64,000 nucleotides of DNA. Origin: Gnetum montanum (lineage: Eukaryota; Streptophyta; Gnetopsida; Gnetales; Gnetaceae). The notes beneath the pieces were generated by a model that ran no database searches, was not told the origin of the DNA, and saw nothing but the letters and a program-made list of their open reading frames with translations. Of this stretch, positions 32,690 through 46,003 are shown piece by piece. A program made the translations under genes and the position numbers. Positions within the stretch are counted from its first letter, which is position 1. Each line of letters begins with the position of its first letter. The stretch is from contig MNCI01013657.1 of assembly GCA_015680685.1 (NCBI GenBank), forward strand, positions 1 to 64,000. Reading direction: 5' to 3'.

Positions 32690-34045
32690 ACTTAAAATAC
32701 CACCAAAACATGCATGTTGCAACCTTTTTTGCATTGTAACCTTCATCCCATGAAACCCAAGGCTAAAATTCATTGTAAAATGTGAAGATTGTAACCCATG
32801 AACTACAATCTCACATACTTTATCTTTTGGGGCTGAAAAATGCCTCATAAGTGGTCATAGCCTCAACCTAAAGTTGACCAAAGTCATATTATGTTCATAT
32901 TTTAGCTTGGGGTCATTAAAAATGCCTTTTGAACCATAAAAACTGGCATTTTGATGGGTTTAGTGGGGGGTATAACATTTACTACGCTGGAAACAACTAA
33001 GGGGGTGTATAACTCACTTTTACCTAGCATTGGGGGAAGGGGGTGTAACATCATGCATGCCTAGTATCTAAGGGATATAACTCTTACCCCTAGGGTTGCT
33101 CCAACATAATCCTAGTGTGGCTACTTCACCCCCAACATTGCTTCAGCATTGCCCTAGCATAGGTGCAATACCCCCAACATGGGTGTTATACCTTAGGGCT
33201 CAATATTTCTTTTGGAAGAACTAGCACTGGTAAAATCTCCATTTACTATTTTTAGTAAATGGGAATGATTTTGATGCCATGGGGATATCAAAACTTACCA
33301 TAAATAGTAACCATGCTCAATTTGAACACCTACAACACCTACACATAACATCAATCAATCAACAATTAGGCAGAAAAATTGTAGCAAAATTCATGGCCAT
33401 AAAACCTATATAACCCAAACTTATGCATCATGAATTTTGAGGTTCTACCATTTTTGAATCCCATAGCATTGAAAATTCATTGCAGGAACAAAGCTTTTGG
33501 AAAATTTTAGTATGGAACCATAGCCATTGTAATCTCTTTTACCCCCTAATATTGCATGTGGTCTTGTAGAAATACTAAGAAACTTGGGCATCAAGACTCC
33601 TAGTGTGGCTTCTATTTGTAGCCCAAAACCTCCATAAATCTCACCCCCTATACCACCAATGTTGTAGATCTAGTGAGGATTGTAGCAATGTTTCACAATT
33701 TTTGGAGTTGTGGAGTATCCAGATCGTAGAGTTAACTGTGGCATCCATGGCTACATGCTTCAAAGGATTCCAAACACCCATCAAAGTAAACCCCACTTGC
33801 ATCCTTAGGCNCGGATTCCAAACACCCATCAAAGTAAACCCAACTTGCATCCTTAGGCACCCCTTGTACACATATCTAGACCCCCTTTATTTTAATAATA
33901 AAGTTTATGGTTCCATTTCTTTTTCAAGTTATTTTACATTTCTTTATTTTCTGCATTATTTTCATTTTGCATTACCCCTATTTACATTTTCTAAGTACCT
34001 AGGTGATTAGCTAGATCATCTATGGTACCTCAAATCCTATTTTTT
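32690..34045 (+). repeat. Tat LTR, family L2, plus orientation
   Basis: It aligns, with many substitutions, to the reverse complement of 37,500-38,848: a shared start (AAACACCAC-type), GATTGTAACCCATGA, GCATTTTGATGGGTTT, GGGGGGTATAACATTT, AATAAAGTTTATRGTT and an end near CTAGGTGAT...CCTATTTTT. It is rich in the words CCTAGCATGG and GGTGTTATACCCC. Gag follows at 34,899, so this acts as a 5' LTR. A single N with a short duplication lies inside at 33,811. Confidence 0.75.
33767..33858. other. Single-N join with 43-46 bp direct duplication
   Basis: The same 43-base phrase (GGATTCCAAACACCCATCAA...) lies on both sides of the N at 33,811, differing at one base. It looks like an unmerged overlap at a contig join rather than a biological repeat. 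Confidence 0.8.
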
Positions 34046-34898
34046 GGAGGCCCTTTCAGATTCTAGGTTAATGTTGTTTCATTGGAATTTTCGGTTTTCC
34101 AATAATCAATTTTTTCAAGCTTTATAGTTTTCTAGTAATAGTAGGGCCTCCACCCAAGTTGTGCATCCAATCCTTTTCCCTATTCTAAAAACATTTCCTA
34201 CTAGTTGGAAACATTAAATTTTTGCAACCAAAACATTTCCCCCTGCCACCAAAACATATCATGGGTGTTTTGGTTTTGGCTAAAAATTCACAATAATCGC
34301 TAGATTTTCTAAAGCTACTCTGGGTGTCATACCCCTAGCATGGGTGTTTGGGTTCTGGTAGAAAATTCATATTAGTTGCTAGATTTTTGAAAACTAGAAG
34401 GGGTGTTATACTCCTAGCATGGGTGTCATATCCCCAACATGGATGTTATACCACTAGCATGGGTGTCATACCCCTAGACCACCCAACCCCCTCTACTATG
34501 AAAATATTTTAGCAAAATCCATTTTTTTCAAAAAGAAAATTATTTTGGCCATGAGGGGGGAATTCCAACATAGTGCAAGTGAGTAAAATAATTTTTGGCA
34601 TCTTACCCCCTTACCCCATCCTCCTCCAGTGTAGCTCCTACTAGCAAGGTCAACATAGTTGGACTTTTTAACACAAAATTGCTACATTTCATTTTTTTTT
34701 TCTCAAGTGCAAGGTATACCCCTTGTCATCACTTACACTACCATAGAAATGGCAATAGTTGTTTCTATTTATATCTAAATACACCATTGGAAAAGCTAGC
34801 TTGCTAAAAGTTTTACTAAAAATAGTAAAAGCTCAAAACAACATCTTTTGACTATGTCTTTCAGCTAATCAACTATCCTGTCCCTTAACTTGACAAAT
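34046..34898 (+). other. Leader between L2 LTR and gag, with TATACCCC repeats
   Basis: 34.25-34.49 kb carries repeated CATGGGTGTTATACCCCTAG-like units, 20-100 bases apart. No coding sequence. The primer-binding site could not be identified. Confidence 0.6.
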
Positions 34899-37430
34899 AT
34901 GGCATCTAGCCAAGATGTAGTTCATGTCTATGTCTGGAAAGATCATGTGGTCATAGAACAAAGATAATCACTTAGACAAAGAGGCAAAAATCTATATTTT
35001 AAAGTCATTAATAAGGATTTCTACAACTTTCTCTATAGTGAGATACAAGTTGGTCTCTTAATACCACACTCCAAATTTGATGTTAAGCACTAATTCAAAA
35101 TCATATGTTGGGATGGAAAAGAGTACATCCCATCCTTTTATGACCAAATCCCACATACCAACTTTTATGCATAAATGCTCATATAACTCATATACGTTGA
35201 TGAGTTTATTAAGGGAATTAGCTCAAAGAATCACCAAGAAGAGAAAGATGAGTTTGAGGCTAAACAAAAGCCAGAAACCTTCATTAGAAGTCTTTTCCAA
35301 CCTTTGACTTCCTAGAAAACTACACTTAACTCCACATTTCTCACCTCATCAATGGGACAATTCCCTTGGCCCAACTCTCCTTCAATCCATCCCACCACAT
35401 TTTGATCCACACCCATCATCACCACACACTAAATACAACTTGTGTTCCAATTCACCTCCTTATTCTCATCAATGTCCTTTACTACACAACCTCACTCTGT
35501 TCACCTAGTGATGATGATTGCTACCTCATCAAATCCCTTTGTCATACTAGTAAAACCCTCATTGGGGCCCCAAGAAACACAAGTCTCATACTCCTTTTAT
35601 CCCCTTCATACCATAAGTTCCAACTCAAGTTTCTTTATCCTTATTTAGGCCACCTTTGAAAATGACCCCACAACCTCTTCCCTCTATGCCAATGTTAATT
35701 GTACAATCTCAAGCCTCACAACTTCTTTATCAACCATTAATAGAAGCATTGCAGCCCATGGGGATGCCCCAATGCTTGGATCAAACATTCCAAATGATCA
35801 AAGACCTTACTGAATAGCTACAGAAACTCAAGGCCATTATCACTCAGATGGTCAAGGTTTTAGATTTCTACCAAGATGATCCTATAAATCCTATGGTGTC
35901 TTAAATGACCTTACCTATTAGCTTTCCTATTCAAAACTTCACCAAATACAATGATGAAGGGAATTCCAACACACATCTAGTAATCTTCTAGTGTGAGTAC
36001 CTCTTTCTATAAGCTTTACCTCATACAATATTGAGAATTTTCCCTATGTCCTTTAAGGGTAAAGCTCTAGATTGGGATCAAACCTTGCCTAGAGGTTCAA
36101 TCTCTTCCCTTGAGGACTTGATTAACCAATTTTTCAACCACTTTAGATACAACTTGAGGTCGAATTCCATGTTAAATCAAGTAATGAAGGAGAAGTAGCA
36201 GCCACTTGAGCCCATCAAAAAGTTCATTCAAAGGTGGAACTTAATAGTTAATGAAATCCTCAAGCCTACTACTGAAACTAACCTCTTAACCATCTACAAG
36301 GGAGTATTAAATGACTTGATAAATTCAAAGCTTTACTAGAGCCTTGGTCATTAAGTCATGCCTTTTTGCAAACCAAGAACATTGAGGAGGTGGCTAACGT
36401 AATCAACAACCTAGCCTATGTGACCTATAAAAATCAAGATGCAAGGAGGGATAGGGATGAAACCATGTAAGAACACACAACTGTGGCTTTAGTAATAAAA
36501 CAGTCAAAATATGGAAAAGGTTGGGATCACTATCACACAACACATCCCAAGACTCCTCACAACCATCCACTTCCTACTTTCCAAATCAACCAAGACCAAA
36601 ATTTGGGCGTAAGCATAGGTCTAAGAACACTAGATGGCATATGAAGCCCTCTAAGATTCTAGAATAGGTTCTTAAAGACAATTGTATATAACATAAGCAA
36701 CTATCTAAAGAGTCTTGTAAGAGGTACCATCTTCTTTATGACATAGCTAGAGATCCAACAATAGCTATTAGAGACAATCCCAAGATAGGTATTTCCATTA
36801 TCATCAAATGTCTTGTCATGACACTGATTTTTGCCTAGCATTAAAGGATGACTTACAAAAGATGATAAATTGTAGAAAGCTAGTGTTGAATGATCCCTAC
36901 TCTCTAAGAGCCAAAAACAACTCCTACACTATAGCCTCATTCACGAAAACCAAATGGTCTAATCCTCCTAGGAAATCATTTGTCATCAAAGTACCACCTT
37001 GGCCCCAAAACATAAGCCAAGAGAGCTCTTCATCATAAAAGTAACACCTTCTTTGGCCCCTAAGAGGCCTTGAATCATACATGTTCTTCTTTCAATGGCT
37101 TCAAAATCACAACATAATCAATTATTTTCTAGTACTTCAAAGCCTAGGGAACCATTCATTATCTAGGTACCTTCACCTTCAACAAGTAGGACCATAGTGA
37201 CCTATGATAAAAACCCACCTATTGTAACTAATAACTTAGAGGTTAGCAAGAAACCATCATAATAATGACAATGAAAACATCCTATCACCAAATCAACAAA
37301 AAAGCCCACTAAACGTGGATGAGAACAAAAGACTTTGAAATAAGCTACATTGAGATCAACTACACCCATGGACAAGGGAACCAAGGCACATGGACCACAA
37401 AATCTAGGATGGATGAAGGAGGTTAGAAAC
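34899..37430 (+). pseudogene. Tat-lineage gag (with L2 LTR)
   Basis: An ATG at 34,899 starts MASSQDVVHVYVWKDHVVIE, followed by a stop and then SLR.RG, V INKDFY, VGLLIPHSKFD, GKEYIPSFYDQIPHTN. The same order is found in the gag at 54,987. The retrotransposon gag core lies near 36.0-36.4 kb: FPMSFKGKALDWDQTLPRGS, SLEDLINQFFNHF, and IKKFIQRWNLIVNEILKPT. The tail (36.5-37.4 kb) is basic and Pro/Ser-rich. At about 37.43-37.5 kb the element ends against the tip of an inverted L2 LTR, so protease and pol are missing. Confidence 0.75.
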
Positions 37431-37499
37431 ACTTGTTACAACTACATAATTTGGTCACTGGAAAACCAAATAACTTATTGTAGTAGCCTCAACCTTAGA

Positions 37500-38848
37500 T
37501 CCCAAGGGCCTTCATGAAAAATAGGATTCAAGGTGTCCTAGATGGTCTGATAGATCACCTAGAAACTTAAGGAGGATCAAACGAGATTGTAAAAGTAAAA
37601 ATGTAAATGTAGATCTAGAAAATAAATGCACCAAAATAAAAATAAATCTAACTTGTAGAAAAATATAACTATAAACTTTATTTTAATAGAAATAATGAAA
37701 CTTCAAGAAATATGTACAAAGTTGTACCTGAGGTAGCAAGGAGGTTTACTTCGATGAGGGTTCAGAGTCCATTAAAACTACTACAATCATCTCCACAATT
37801 TGGAGGTTTTGTAACTCCCAATGCTTTTGAACCTTTTCTATCCTTTGCACCAGATCTGTAATGCTAGTGATGTAAGAGGTGTAAGATGTATGAGGTTTTT
37901 TCAATGCCAAGAATAGCAACACTGGGATTCTGAAAACCCATTATGCTCAGTGTTGGTGCAAAGTTTCCACAATCTCAAGGTGGGTACCAATGGGTCACAA
38001 AGGTTATAGGGGTTCCATGCTACAATGATTCGAGAAGCTCTATATTTGCAAGATTGCAAGAGCTCAAAAATGCATAACATATCCATAAAAATTCATAAGT
38101 GTAGAACCTTTTCATGGTCTTGATGCTTGGGTTTTATAGGTTTTTAAGCCCCCGAAGTTTGCTGCCAATTTTCTACCAAATTGCTAATAGATTTCTGCTA
38201 CATATAGGTATGGTGGGTATTCAAACCCTATGTGGTTACTATGTATGGTAAGTGTTATACCCCAATGGAATTAAATTCATTATATTTACTAAAAATAACA
38301 AATAATAATTTCACTCTTTTTGGCTTCTTCCACCAATGTTGGGCCTTCCAATGATAACATTGGCATGCAAGATCAATGGTGGAGTTAGAGTAGTGTAGAA
38401 GTTCTAGGCCATGCTAGAGAAACATTGGGGGAGAGGTGCTATGTTGAAGGGGTAAAGGGGCAATTTTGGGGGGCTCAAAGTTATACCCCCCATGTTGATC
38501 ATGGTTGATGTCATAACCCCCAATGCTAGGCAAAGGTAGGTTATACCCCTTAATAGGTATCTCCAACGTGGAAAATGTTATACCCCCCATGAAACCCATC
38601 AAAATGCTAATTTTGGCATTCCAAAAGGCATTTTAAGACACCCAAGCCCAAATATAGGTATTATATAAATTTTTTTTACTTGGGGAATGAGGCTTTCACC
38701 ACTTATGAGGAATGTTTAGCCCCAAAAGTATAACATTTATGATATTGCATCTCATGGGTTACAATCTTTATGTTTACAATGAAGTTTTTCCTCAGGTCTT
38801 ACATGGTTACAATGTGTATTTTTTGTGGTGTTTCATTGGCCCCTATTT
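37500..38848 (-). repeat. Tat LTR, family L2, minus orientation (3' LTR of the 39.9-43.3 kb pol)
   Basis: On the minus strand a polypurine-like AAATAGGGGCCAA precedes TGAAACACCAC near 38,848, the same junction as in family L1. It lies downstream of the minus-strand Tat pol and pairs, inverted, with 32,690-34,045. Confidence 0.75.
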
Positions 38849-39889
38849 CTTAATATCTAGAGGATTGACTTGAGATACATCAACAAAGAATACAAAACAT
38901 AATTGCAGGTACACCATCGATGTTCCCTCTTCATAGTTGATTTAGTCATGTCAAACCATGCTAGAGAGTGCTTGTGATGATGGGATAAAGCTATGATGAA
39001 AACATGGTAATGAGGTCATAGGAAAATGGTTATTAAGGTTGAAAAAGCATTCCAGGTAATGACATCATGGCTATAGTGTGGCATAGACATAATGGTTAAT
39101 TAGTGAGTTTAGTCCTTTGTGTATTGAAGTGTGGCTTACTTGGCATATACATTTGAGAAACCATCGCCTTTCTCCAAGCTTTCTTTGGATACTAGACTCC
39201 TCCCTCTACATGTTTGGAGTTATTAGTTTGTCCTTTTATTTTCATTAGCCTCTCTGGCATCTTAGTAATTTACTACCTAATTTTTTTTTGTGGGCTAAAA
39301 CCTTCATTGGGTTTATTTGACAAGGCTAATTTGATTTTTCTTTCCTAAAAAATGAGATGTGTTACATTTAATAGAATTACCGGTTCCCCATTTAATAAGA
39401 TGTGTTACACTCAATGGACTTAATGATTTTCCCATTGAATGAGATATGTCATATGGTGGAGCATAATAAAGAGATGTCATATGGTCATAATACATGAGTG
39501 TCAGACATCAGTCAACATTGGTATTCAAGGTAATGAAGGCTATAATAAGGCTATGGGGTTGTGTTCAAAAAGATGGTAATCAGAAATGGAAATGAAACAA
39601 GCACTCTTGACACAATAGGATAGACTCACCAAATCTTATGCATCAAGGTCACATGGTGACTTGATGTTGTGATTAGTTAAATCTTCTTGATGACTTTAGG
39701 TTGCATCTTACAAGCACAAATCTAGGAGAATAAGAAAACTAGATAACTAAAATATGTTGTTACAACACAAGGCCACATAGAATGATCAGTAAACTAGGCT
39801 AGAATAGGTTACATATACCACAAAGTTTAGTAGTTCCATTTTTGTACAAAATAGTGAAGAAAGGTCATGCAAGATCACTTGTAGTTGGC
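38849..39889 (-). other. Presumed 3' untranslated region of the minus-strand Tat element
   Basis: It lies between the end of pol (GNELNISINPSHLNSYYM at about 39.9 kb) and the L2 LTR. No coding signal. Unlike the plus-strand element, no clear CCTTAAACT array follows pol here. Confidence 0.5.
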
Positions 39890-42800
39890 TATGATGGTTG
39901 TTGATGTTGGCTATTGGCTACATGTAGTAGGAATTTAGATGGGAAGGATTAATTGAAATGTTCAACTCATTTCCATCCATATCTTCTCTTTGGAATGCTT
40001 CATTGTCGTAGGCCTTGGTGACCAAGAAAGGCCCTTCCTAATTAGCTGAGAATATTTCCACATGCTCATAGATGGCCTTGAGAACTAGGTCTCCTTGCTT
40101 GATCTTATACTTGGTCAATTTATGGTGGTGTTTCTATTTTTACCTTTCTTGATATCATTTGATGTGAGTAAGCATTTGCACCTATTACTCCTCCACTGAG
40201 TCCAGGTCCATAGCCCATAGCTCCTTACTTTTTTCATCCTTGATGAAGTTCAATAAGGCTACTTAAAGTAATGACACTTGCAATTCAAGGTGGAAAATGA
40301 TTTTAGAATCATAAACCATGCTACAAGGGGTTACACCTGTTACAATTTGATAGGTTGTTATGTAGGTCCAAAGTGCATGAACAAGTTGCTTATGCCACTT
40401 ATGTTTACTATTTTTAAGAATCTTCTTGAGCAAGTTGATGATGGCCTTATTACTTGTTTCATATTGTCCATTGGCTTGAGGGTAATATGGAAATGAAAAG
40501 GAGTGGTTAATTCGTAGGTTGTGACAAAGATTTTTTGTTTCTTGGGTACTAAACTATGGTCCATTATATGCGACTATGGTCATAGGGATGTTGAAATGGG
40601 TTACAATGTTGTCTACTATGAGTCTACAAACTTGTTCAGATGTTGTCCTTATTAGAGGAATTGCTTCAATTCACTTGGAAAAGTACTCATTTTTAGTGGT
40701 GATAAAGCTATGTCCTACAAAAGACTTAGTTGTTATAGGTCCAATGATATCCAACCTCCACTCTAAAACAACTTAGTTGGTGGTACATGTATGAGATTGC
40801 TATGCTATTGGCACATGTCACAAGTTTTAACCTTTTGTAAGCAATCACTTTCCATATAGGACTAGTAATAACCCAACTATCTAATCTTAGTGGCCATGGC
40901 TCTAGGTCCTATATGTCCCCCACATACACCCTTGTGAACTTGCTCTAGGACTATTCAAGCTTCAACTTTGCCTAAGCACACCAAACATATACCATCTTAG
41001 GACCATCAACATAGTGTGTTAGTACATACTATGACATACTATTTCAATCATTTATGTACAACATCATTTTGAGTAGTGTTCATGCATAAGGTAAAATTTG
41101 ATATCATCATACCACTCCTTTGGGTGATCAATATGAACTACAACCACAAAGATATCCTTAGTACTTTGCATGATGAAAGTAGCATAGTCTACAGTCAAGA
41201 TGGGCTACTTACTAAAAACATCTAGCATCACACTAAAGGCTAGCATTATAATGGCATTGACTATAGTGTTCCTGGTTTAGAGTACATGTTGGATATCAAT
41301 GTTTATAAATTGTTGTAGAAATTTCGTTCCTAGGTCACAATAAGGTTGCAAATGCTTGGCTTTACATGCATAAACCTTGGTTTCCTAATTGACCACTAGT
41401 TGTGAATCACCTTTGATCATTAAGGATCTAATTCCTAGGTCACAAGCTACCATCATCCCTCTAATTAAACTCTCATACTCTACTATATTTTTGGTACATG
41501 GAAATTCAAATTAGTAAGCGAAGGGTTGGATTTCATTAGATGGAAAGGTTATGATGGCAGTGACACTAGCCCCATGGGTAGTTGAAGCTCTATCAAAGTG
41601 CATGATCACCTCATAATCCTCAAGCACTTAAATAATAGTGTTAACATGTTCATTGGGGAATTAAGGGTCAATGATTGCATGGTCATCAATAGGTAAAAGA
41701 GTAAGTTGTACGATTATAGCTTGACCTTTCATTGAGGCTTGTGAGACATAATGAAGGCTGAACTCCATAGTTATGGCTTTCCATTGGGCTATATGGATAC
41801 TCTCATAGATGTTGATCATTATGGCTCTAAGCAAGTTGTCTTTGCAAATGATGTTGACCTTTCTCCAAAAGAGGTAGTATATCCAATTCTTCAACAAGAA
41901 GAATAGTGCTAGACAATATTTCTCAACTTTAGTGTGTTGGGTCTTATGGGCAACTAATGCATGGATTAAGTAGTATATAGGTAACCATAATTCATCATCT
42001 TATTTCTAATAGAATATAGAGGTGATAGACATTTAGTAAGGTAGATGTAAAAAGGCTTATCCTATTGTGGAGGATAGACCATTGGTAGTTATGCCAACTG
42101 TTGCTTAAGGTTTTCAAAGGCTTCTTGGCATTGAGTTATCCACTCATAGTGATCTCCTTTCTTATGAAATTGTTGCATTCATTGTAACTTATTCATAATC
42201 TTGGTGATGAACCTATGGATAAATTAAAATCTACCTTATATTCCCTAAATCTCCTTAAGGCTAGTTTGTGTTACTAATTTGGATATGGATTTAATCTTGT
42301 CAAGATTTATACATATCCCTACTTCAAACACTACGAAGCAAAGCATGTTACCAGTTTTGACATCACAGCCACACTTCTTAGTATTAATCCTAAGCTCATA
42401 CTTAATGAATCATTTAAGTACAATGTCAATGTCATGTGCATGATCATTGGTCACTTTGTACTTAACAACTATATCATCTACATAATTGTTAAGAAAACCT
42501 AGCATGTAATTAGTAATGATATACATCATAGCTCTTTAGTAGGTTGGTCCTACATTCTTTAGGCTAAAAGGCATCATGGTATAGCAAAAGGTACCCCAAG
42601 GGATCATGAAGTTCATGTTAAGTTGATGTTTTGGGTTGATCCTAATTTTTTTGTATCTCAAAAATCCATCCATAAAAGATAATAAGGCATGTCCAACTGT
42701 AGTATCAATAAGTTGGTCAATATTAGGAAAAGGAAAATCATCTTTGATGATCACCTAATTTAGATCTTATAAATCAATGCAAATACAAATAGTTCCATTT

Positions 42801-43290
42801 TTCTTATAAACTACCACTATGTTGGACACCCATTCTATGTAATTAATAGCTCTAATGAAACTAGCCTAGTATAGGTTTCTAATTTCATCATGAACTGCTA
42901 AGGACAAATTAGGTCTAGCCTTATGAACCTTTTATTTAACTAGTCTAATTCTAGGATCAAGTATCTTGTTATGTTGGACTAAACATGGGTCTAGAACTCG
43001 CATTTCTTTGTATGACTAAGTAAATACCTTAATGTTATCTTATAGAAACTTGTTCATATCTTGAGCCTATTGAGATTCCAATGAGGAACTTACTTTTAGG
43101 GTTTTCTCCTCACCACTGTGTGTCATCATAGGAACCTCAACTAGAGAGTCTTCGATAATGTTGCTAGCCTCAAGGTCAAGGGTTTTCACTAGCCTTTTAG
43201 GCCACAATAGAGGTTTTTCTATTAAGGATATGTGGTCAACAAGACTCTCAAGCTCAAGATCTATGCAGTTAAACCCAATACATCATGCAA
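39890..43290 (-). pseudogene. Ty3/gypsy Tat-lineage pol, minus strand
   Basis: Homologous over its length to the pol at 9.2-12.6 kb. At the N-terminus LVKTLDLEASNIIEDSLVEVP matches ALDLEAGDVTEDPLIETP. RT reads HALLSFMDGFLRYKKI, WGTFCYTMMPFSLKNVGPTY and NNYVDDIVVK, so the catalytic YVDD and the DLN region lost in the other copy are kept. RNase H and connection at 41.66-41.9 kb (YYLFWRKVNIICKDNLLRAI, HYVSQASMKGQAI) match closely. The integrase is at 40.3-41.0 kb, and the C-terminal KAYDNEAFQREDMDGNE ends pol at about 39.9 kb. Stops and frameshifts are frequent. The element reads away from copy C of the antisense gene family. Confidence 0.85.
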
Positions 43291-46003
43291 CATCACCATA
43301 AGGCCCACTTAGGCTCAAAGGCAAACTAATTTGCTCCAGGTACTCATATTCCAATCCTATATGTCAACCATAAGCACATTAAGTGGCACCTAGGTAAATA
43401 TTAGTAAATAATGCCAAAATGATATGAATTTATGCAAATACATGCTACTTTAATGTCAAAAAAAATGCAAACGAGGCTAACAAAGGCCATAAGATGTAGA
43501 AATAAATAAATAAAATGTAATGAAGATCAAATAAAGGTCAAACAAGGTCAAACAAATACAAAACAAGTTAAAACACAAAGAAAGTAAATAGAAATGTCAA
43601 ACATGATTAACTAAGATCAAAATTTATCTAGTTTAAGGCCTTGGTAGGCCATGGTACCAATTTTAGACCTTAGTGGACCCTGGTCACATGGTGTCAAATT
43701 AAGGAAGGCCAAACCCCATCATTAAATACTAATCAAGGACTAAAAAAAGGTCAAAAGTGACTATAATAAAGGAAATAATGTAGATGCAATGATATTGAAG
43801 TGATGTAGAGGTTTGACAAGGTTAACAAGCCATGATACAGTTAAAAGGATCAAAACACCATGAAATAAGGCTAAATCAAGGAAAGTGGAATACATATGAT
43901 AAAACATGATCAATATTGGTTAAATATGATCATATTTTGCCAATTTTAGGTCTTAGCAGGCCATGAGTTTAGACTACAAGGGTGCTAGGTGAGTTTGGAT
44001 ACTTATTGAAGTTTTTTAAAGGTTATTTAGACTAAAAAAGCAAGGTTTTCTATGTACCCAAGCTAGACCCATGCAGGCGAGCATGGATGGGGTGATTCCC
44101 AACATGGATGGAATAGATAAGTAGTTTCCTAGTTTTGTTTTGAACATTTTTTGACTCCTAGGGACATGTATGTTTAGTGTAGTGGATTGGAGAAGAGAAT
44201 AGATCAATTCTAGTATTAATTTCAACCTTTGGAACCTCCCATTGGAGCCTAGAAGTGCCACCCATGCTAGAGCAATGCTGGCTAGCATGGCCCTAGTGTG
44301 GATACCATCAAAATGGGTTTTGTGGGATGCAAAGAGTCAAAATTAGGTTTCTATGATCTTCTCCAAGTAGCATATGGCCAGAATAGTTTAAATTGGCTAT
44401 TTTAGAGGTCAAAACTTGTGAAAAAGAAGGTCTTGAGGTTATACCCCTATTGAGCCACACTAACTATTAGGGATGATAGGGGGCCTCAGCATGGAAGATC
44501 TAATCTAGGTTATTGTGAGGTCAAACAAGATCAATCTATAATTGACACTAGGGTTTAGCAACTATGAGCTTCCTAGCTAAGTTTTGAGTGTTAAATCATG
44601 TTGGAAATTGTACCCACACTAGGGCCACACTGGCTAGTATGACTCTAGCATGGATCAGTGGGGGTGCTTTTTATTTTTATTTTTGGGATGAATTTAGAGG
44701 TAGATTGATTTAGTTTTTAGGATTTTGGGGTTATTGGCAATGATTTTGAAGGTTTTTGANGCATTTCTTTGTATGACTAAGTAAATACCTTAATGTTATC
44801 TTATAGAAACTTGTTCATATCTTGAGCCTATTGAGATTCCAATGAGGAACTTACTTTTAGGGTTTTCTCCTCACCACTGTGTGTCATCATAGGAACCTCA
44901 ACTAGAGAGTCTTCGATAATGTTTCTAGCCTCAAGGTCAAGGGTTTTCACTAGCCTTTTAGGCCACAATAGAGGTTTTTCTATTAAGGATATGTGGTCAA
45001 CAAGACTCTCAAGCTCAAGATCTATGCAGTTAAACCCAATACATCATGCAACATCACCATAAGGCCCACTTAGGCTCAAAGGCAAACTAATTTGCTCCAG
45101 GTACTCATATTCCAATCCTATATGTCAACCATAAGCACATTAAGTGGCACCTAGGTAAATATTAGTAAATAATGCCAAAATGATATGAATTTATGCAAAT
45201 ACATGCTACTTTAATGTCAAAAAAAATGCAAACGAGGCTAACAAAGGCCATAAGATGTAGAAATAAATAAATAAAATGTAATGAAGATCAAATAAAGGTC
45301 AAACAAGGTCAAACAAATACAAAACAAGTTAAAACACAAAGAAAGTAAATAGAAATGTCAAACATGATTAACTAAGATCAAAATTTATCTAGTTTAAGGC
45401 CTTGGTAGGCCATGGTACCAATTTTAGACCTTAGTGGGCCCTGGTCACATGGTGTCAAATTAAGGAAGGCCAAACCCCATCATTAAATACTAATCAAGGA
45501 CTAAAAAAGGTCAAAAGTGACTATAATAAAGGAAATAATGTAGATGCAATGATATTGAAGTGATGTAGAGGTTTGACAAGGTTAACAAGCCATGATACAG
45601 TTAAAAGGATCAAAACACCATGAAATAAGGCTAAATCAAGGAAAGTGGAATACATATGATAAAACATGATCAATATTGGTTAAATATGATCATATTTTGC
45701 CAATTTTAGGTCTTAGCAGGCCATGAGTTTAGACTACAAGGGTGCTAGGTGAGTTTGGATACTTATTGAAGTTTTTTAAAGGTTATTTAGACTAAAAAAG
45801 CAAGGTTTTATATGTACCCAAGCTAGACCCATGCAGGCGAGCATGGATGGGGTGATTCCCAACATGGATGGAATAGATAAGTAGTTTCCTAGTTTTGTTT
45901 TGAACATTTTTTGACTCCTAGGGACATGTATGTTTAGTGTAGTGGATTGGAGAAGAGAATAGATCAATTCTAGTATTAATTTCAACCTTTGGAACCTCCC
46001 ATT
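43000..46003. other. Near-identical 1.24 kb duplication around a single N
   Basis: 43,000-44,243 and 44,761-46,003 are the same sequence with about four differences (one A in a homopolymer and three substitutions seen). A lone N at 44,760 separates 44,244-44,759 from the second copy, which ends exactly at an N run. This looks like haplotypic or unmerged contig ends rather than an old duplication. Features at 43.0-44.2 kb therefore appear twice. Confidence 0.85.
43628..43985 (-). repeat. CCTTAAACTRGCA motif array 3 (upstream of minus-strand Tat pol)
   Basis: On the minus strand, about four copies, such as CTACCAAGGCCTTAAACTAG and CTGCTAAGACCTAAAATTGG, at 43,630-43,690 and 43,950-43,985. Placement relative to pol mirrors array 1 at 8.83-9.01 kb. 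Repeated at about 45.39-45.75 kb in the duplicated block. Confidence 0.75.
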
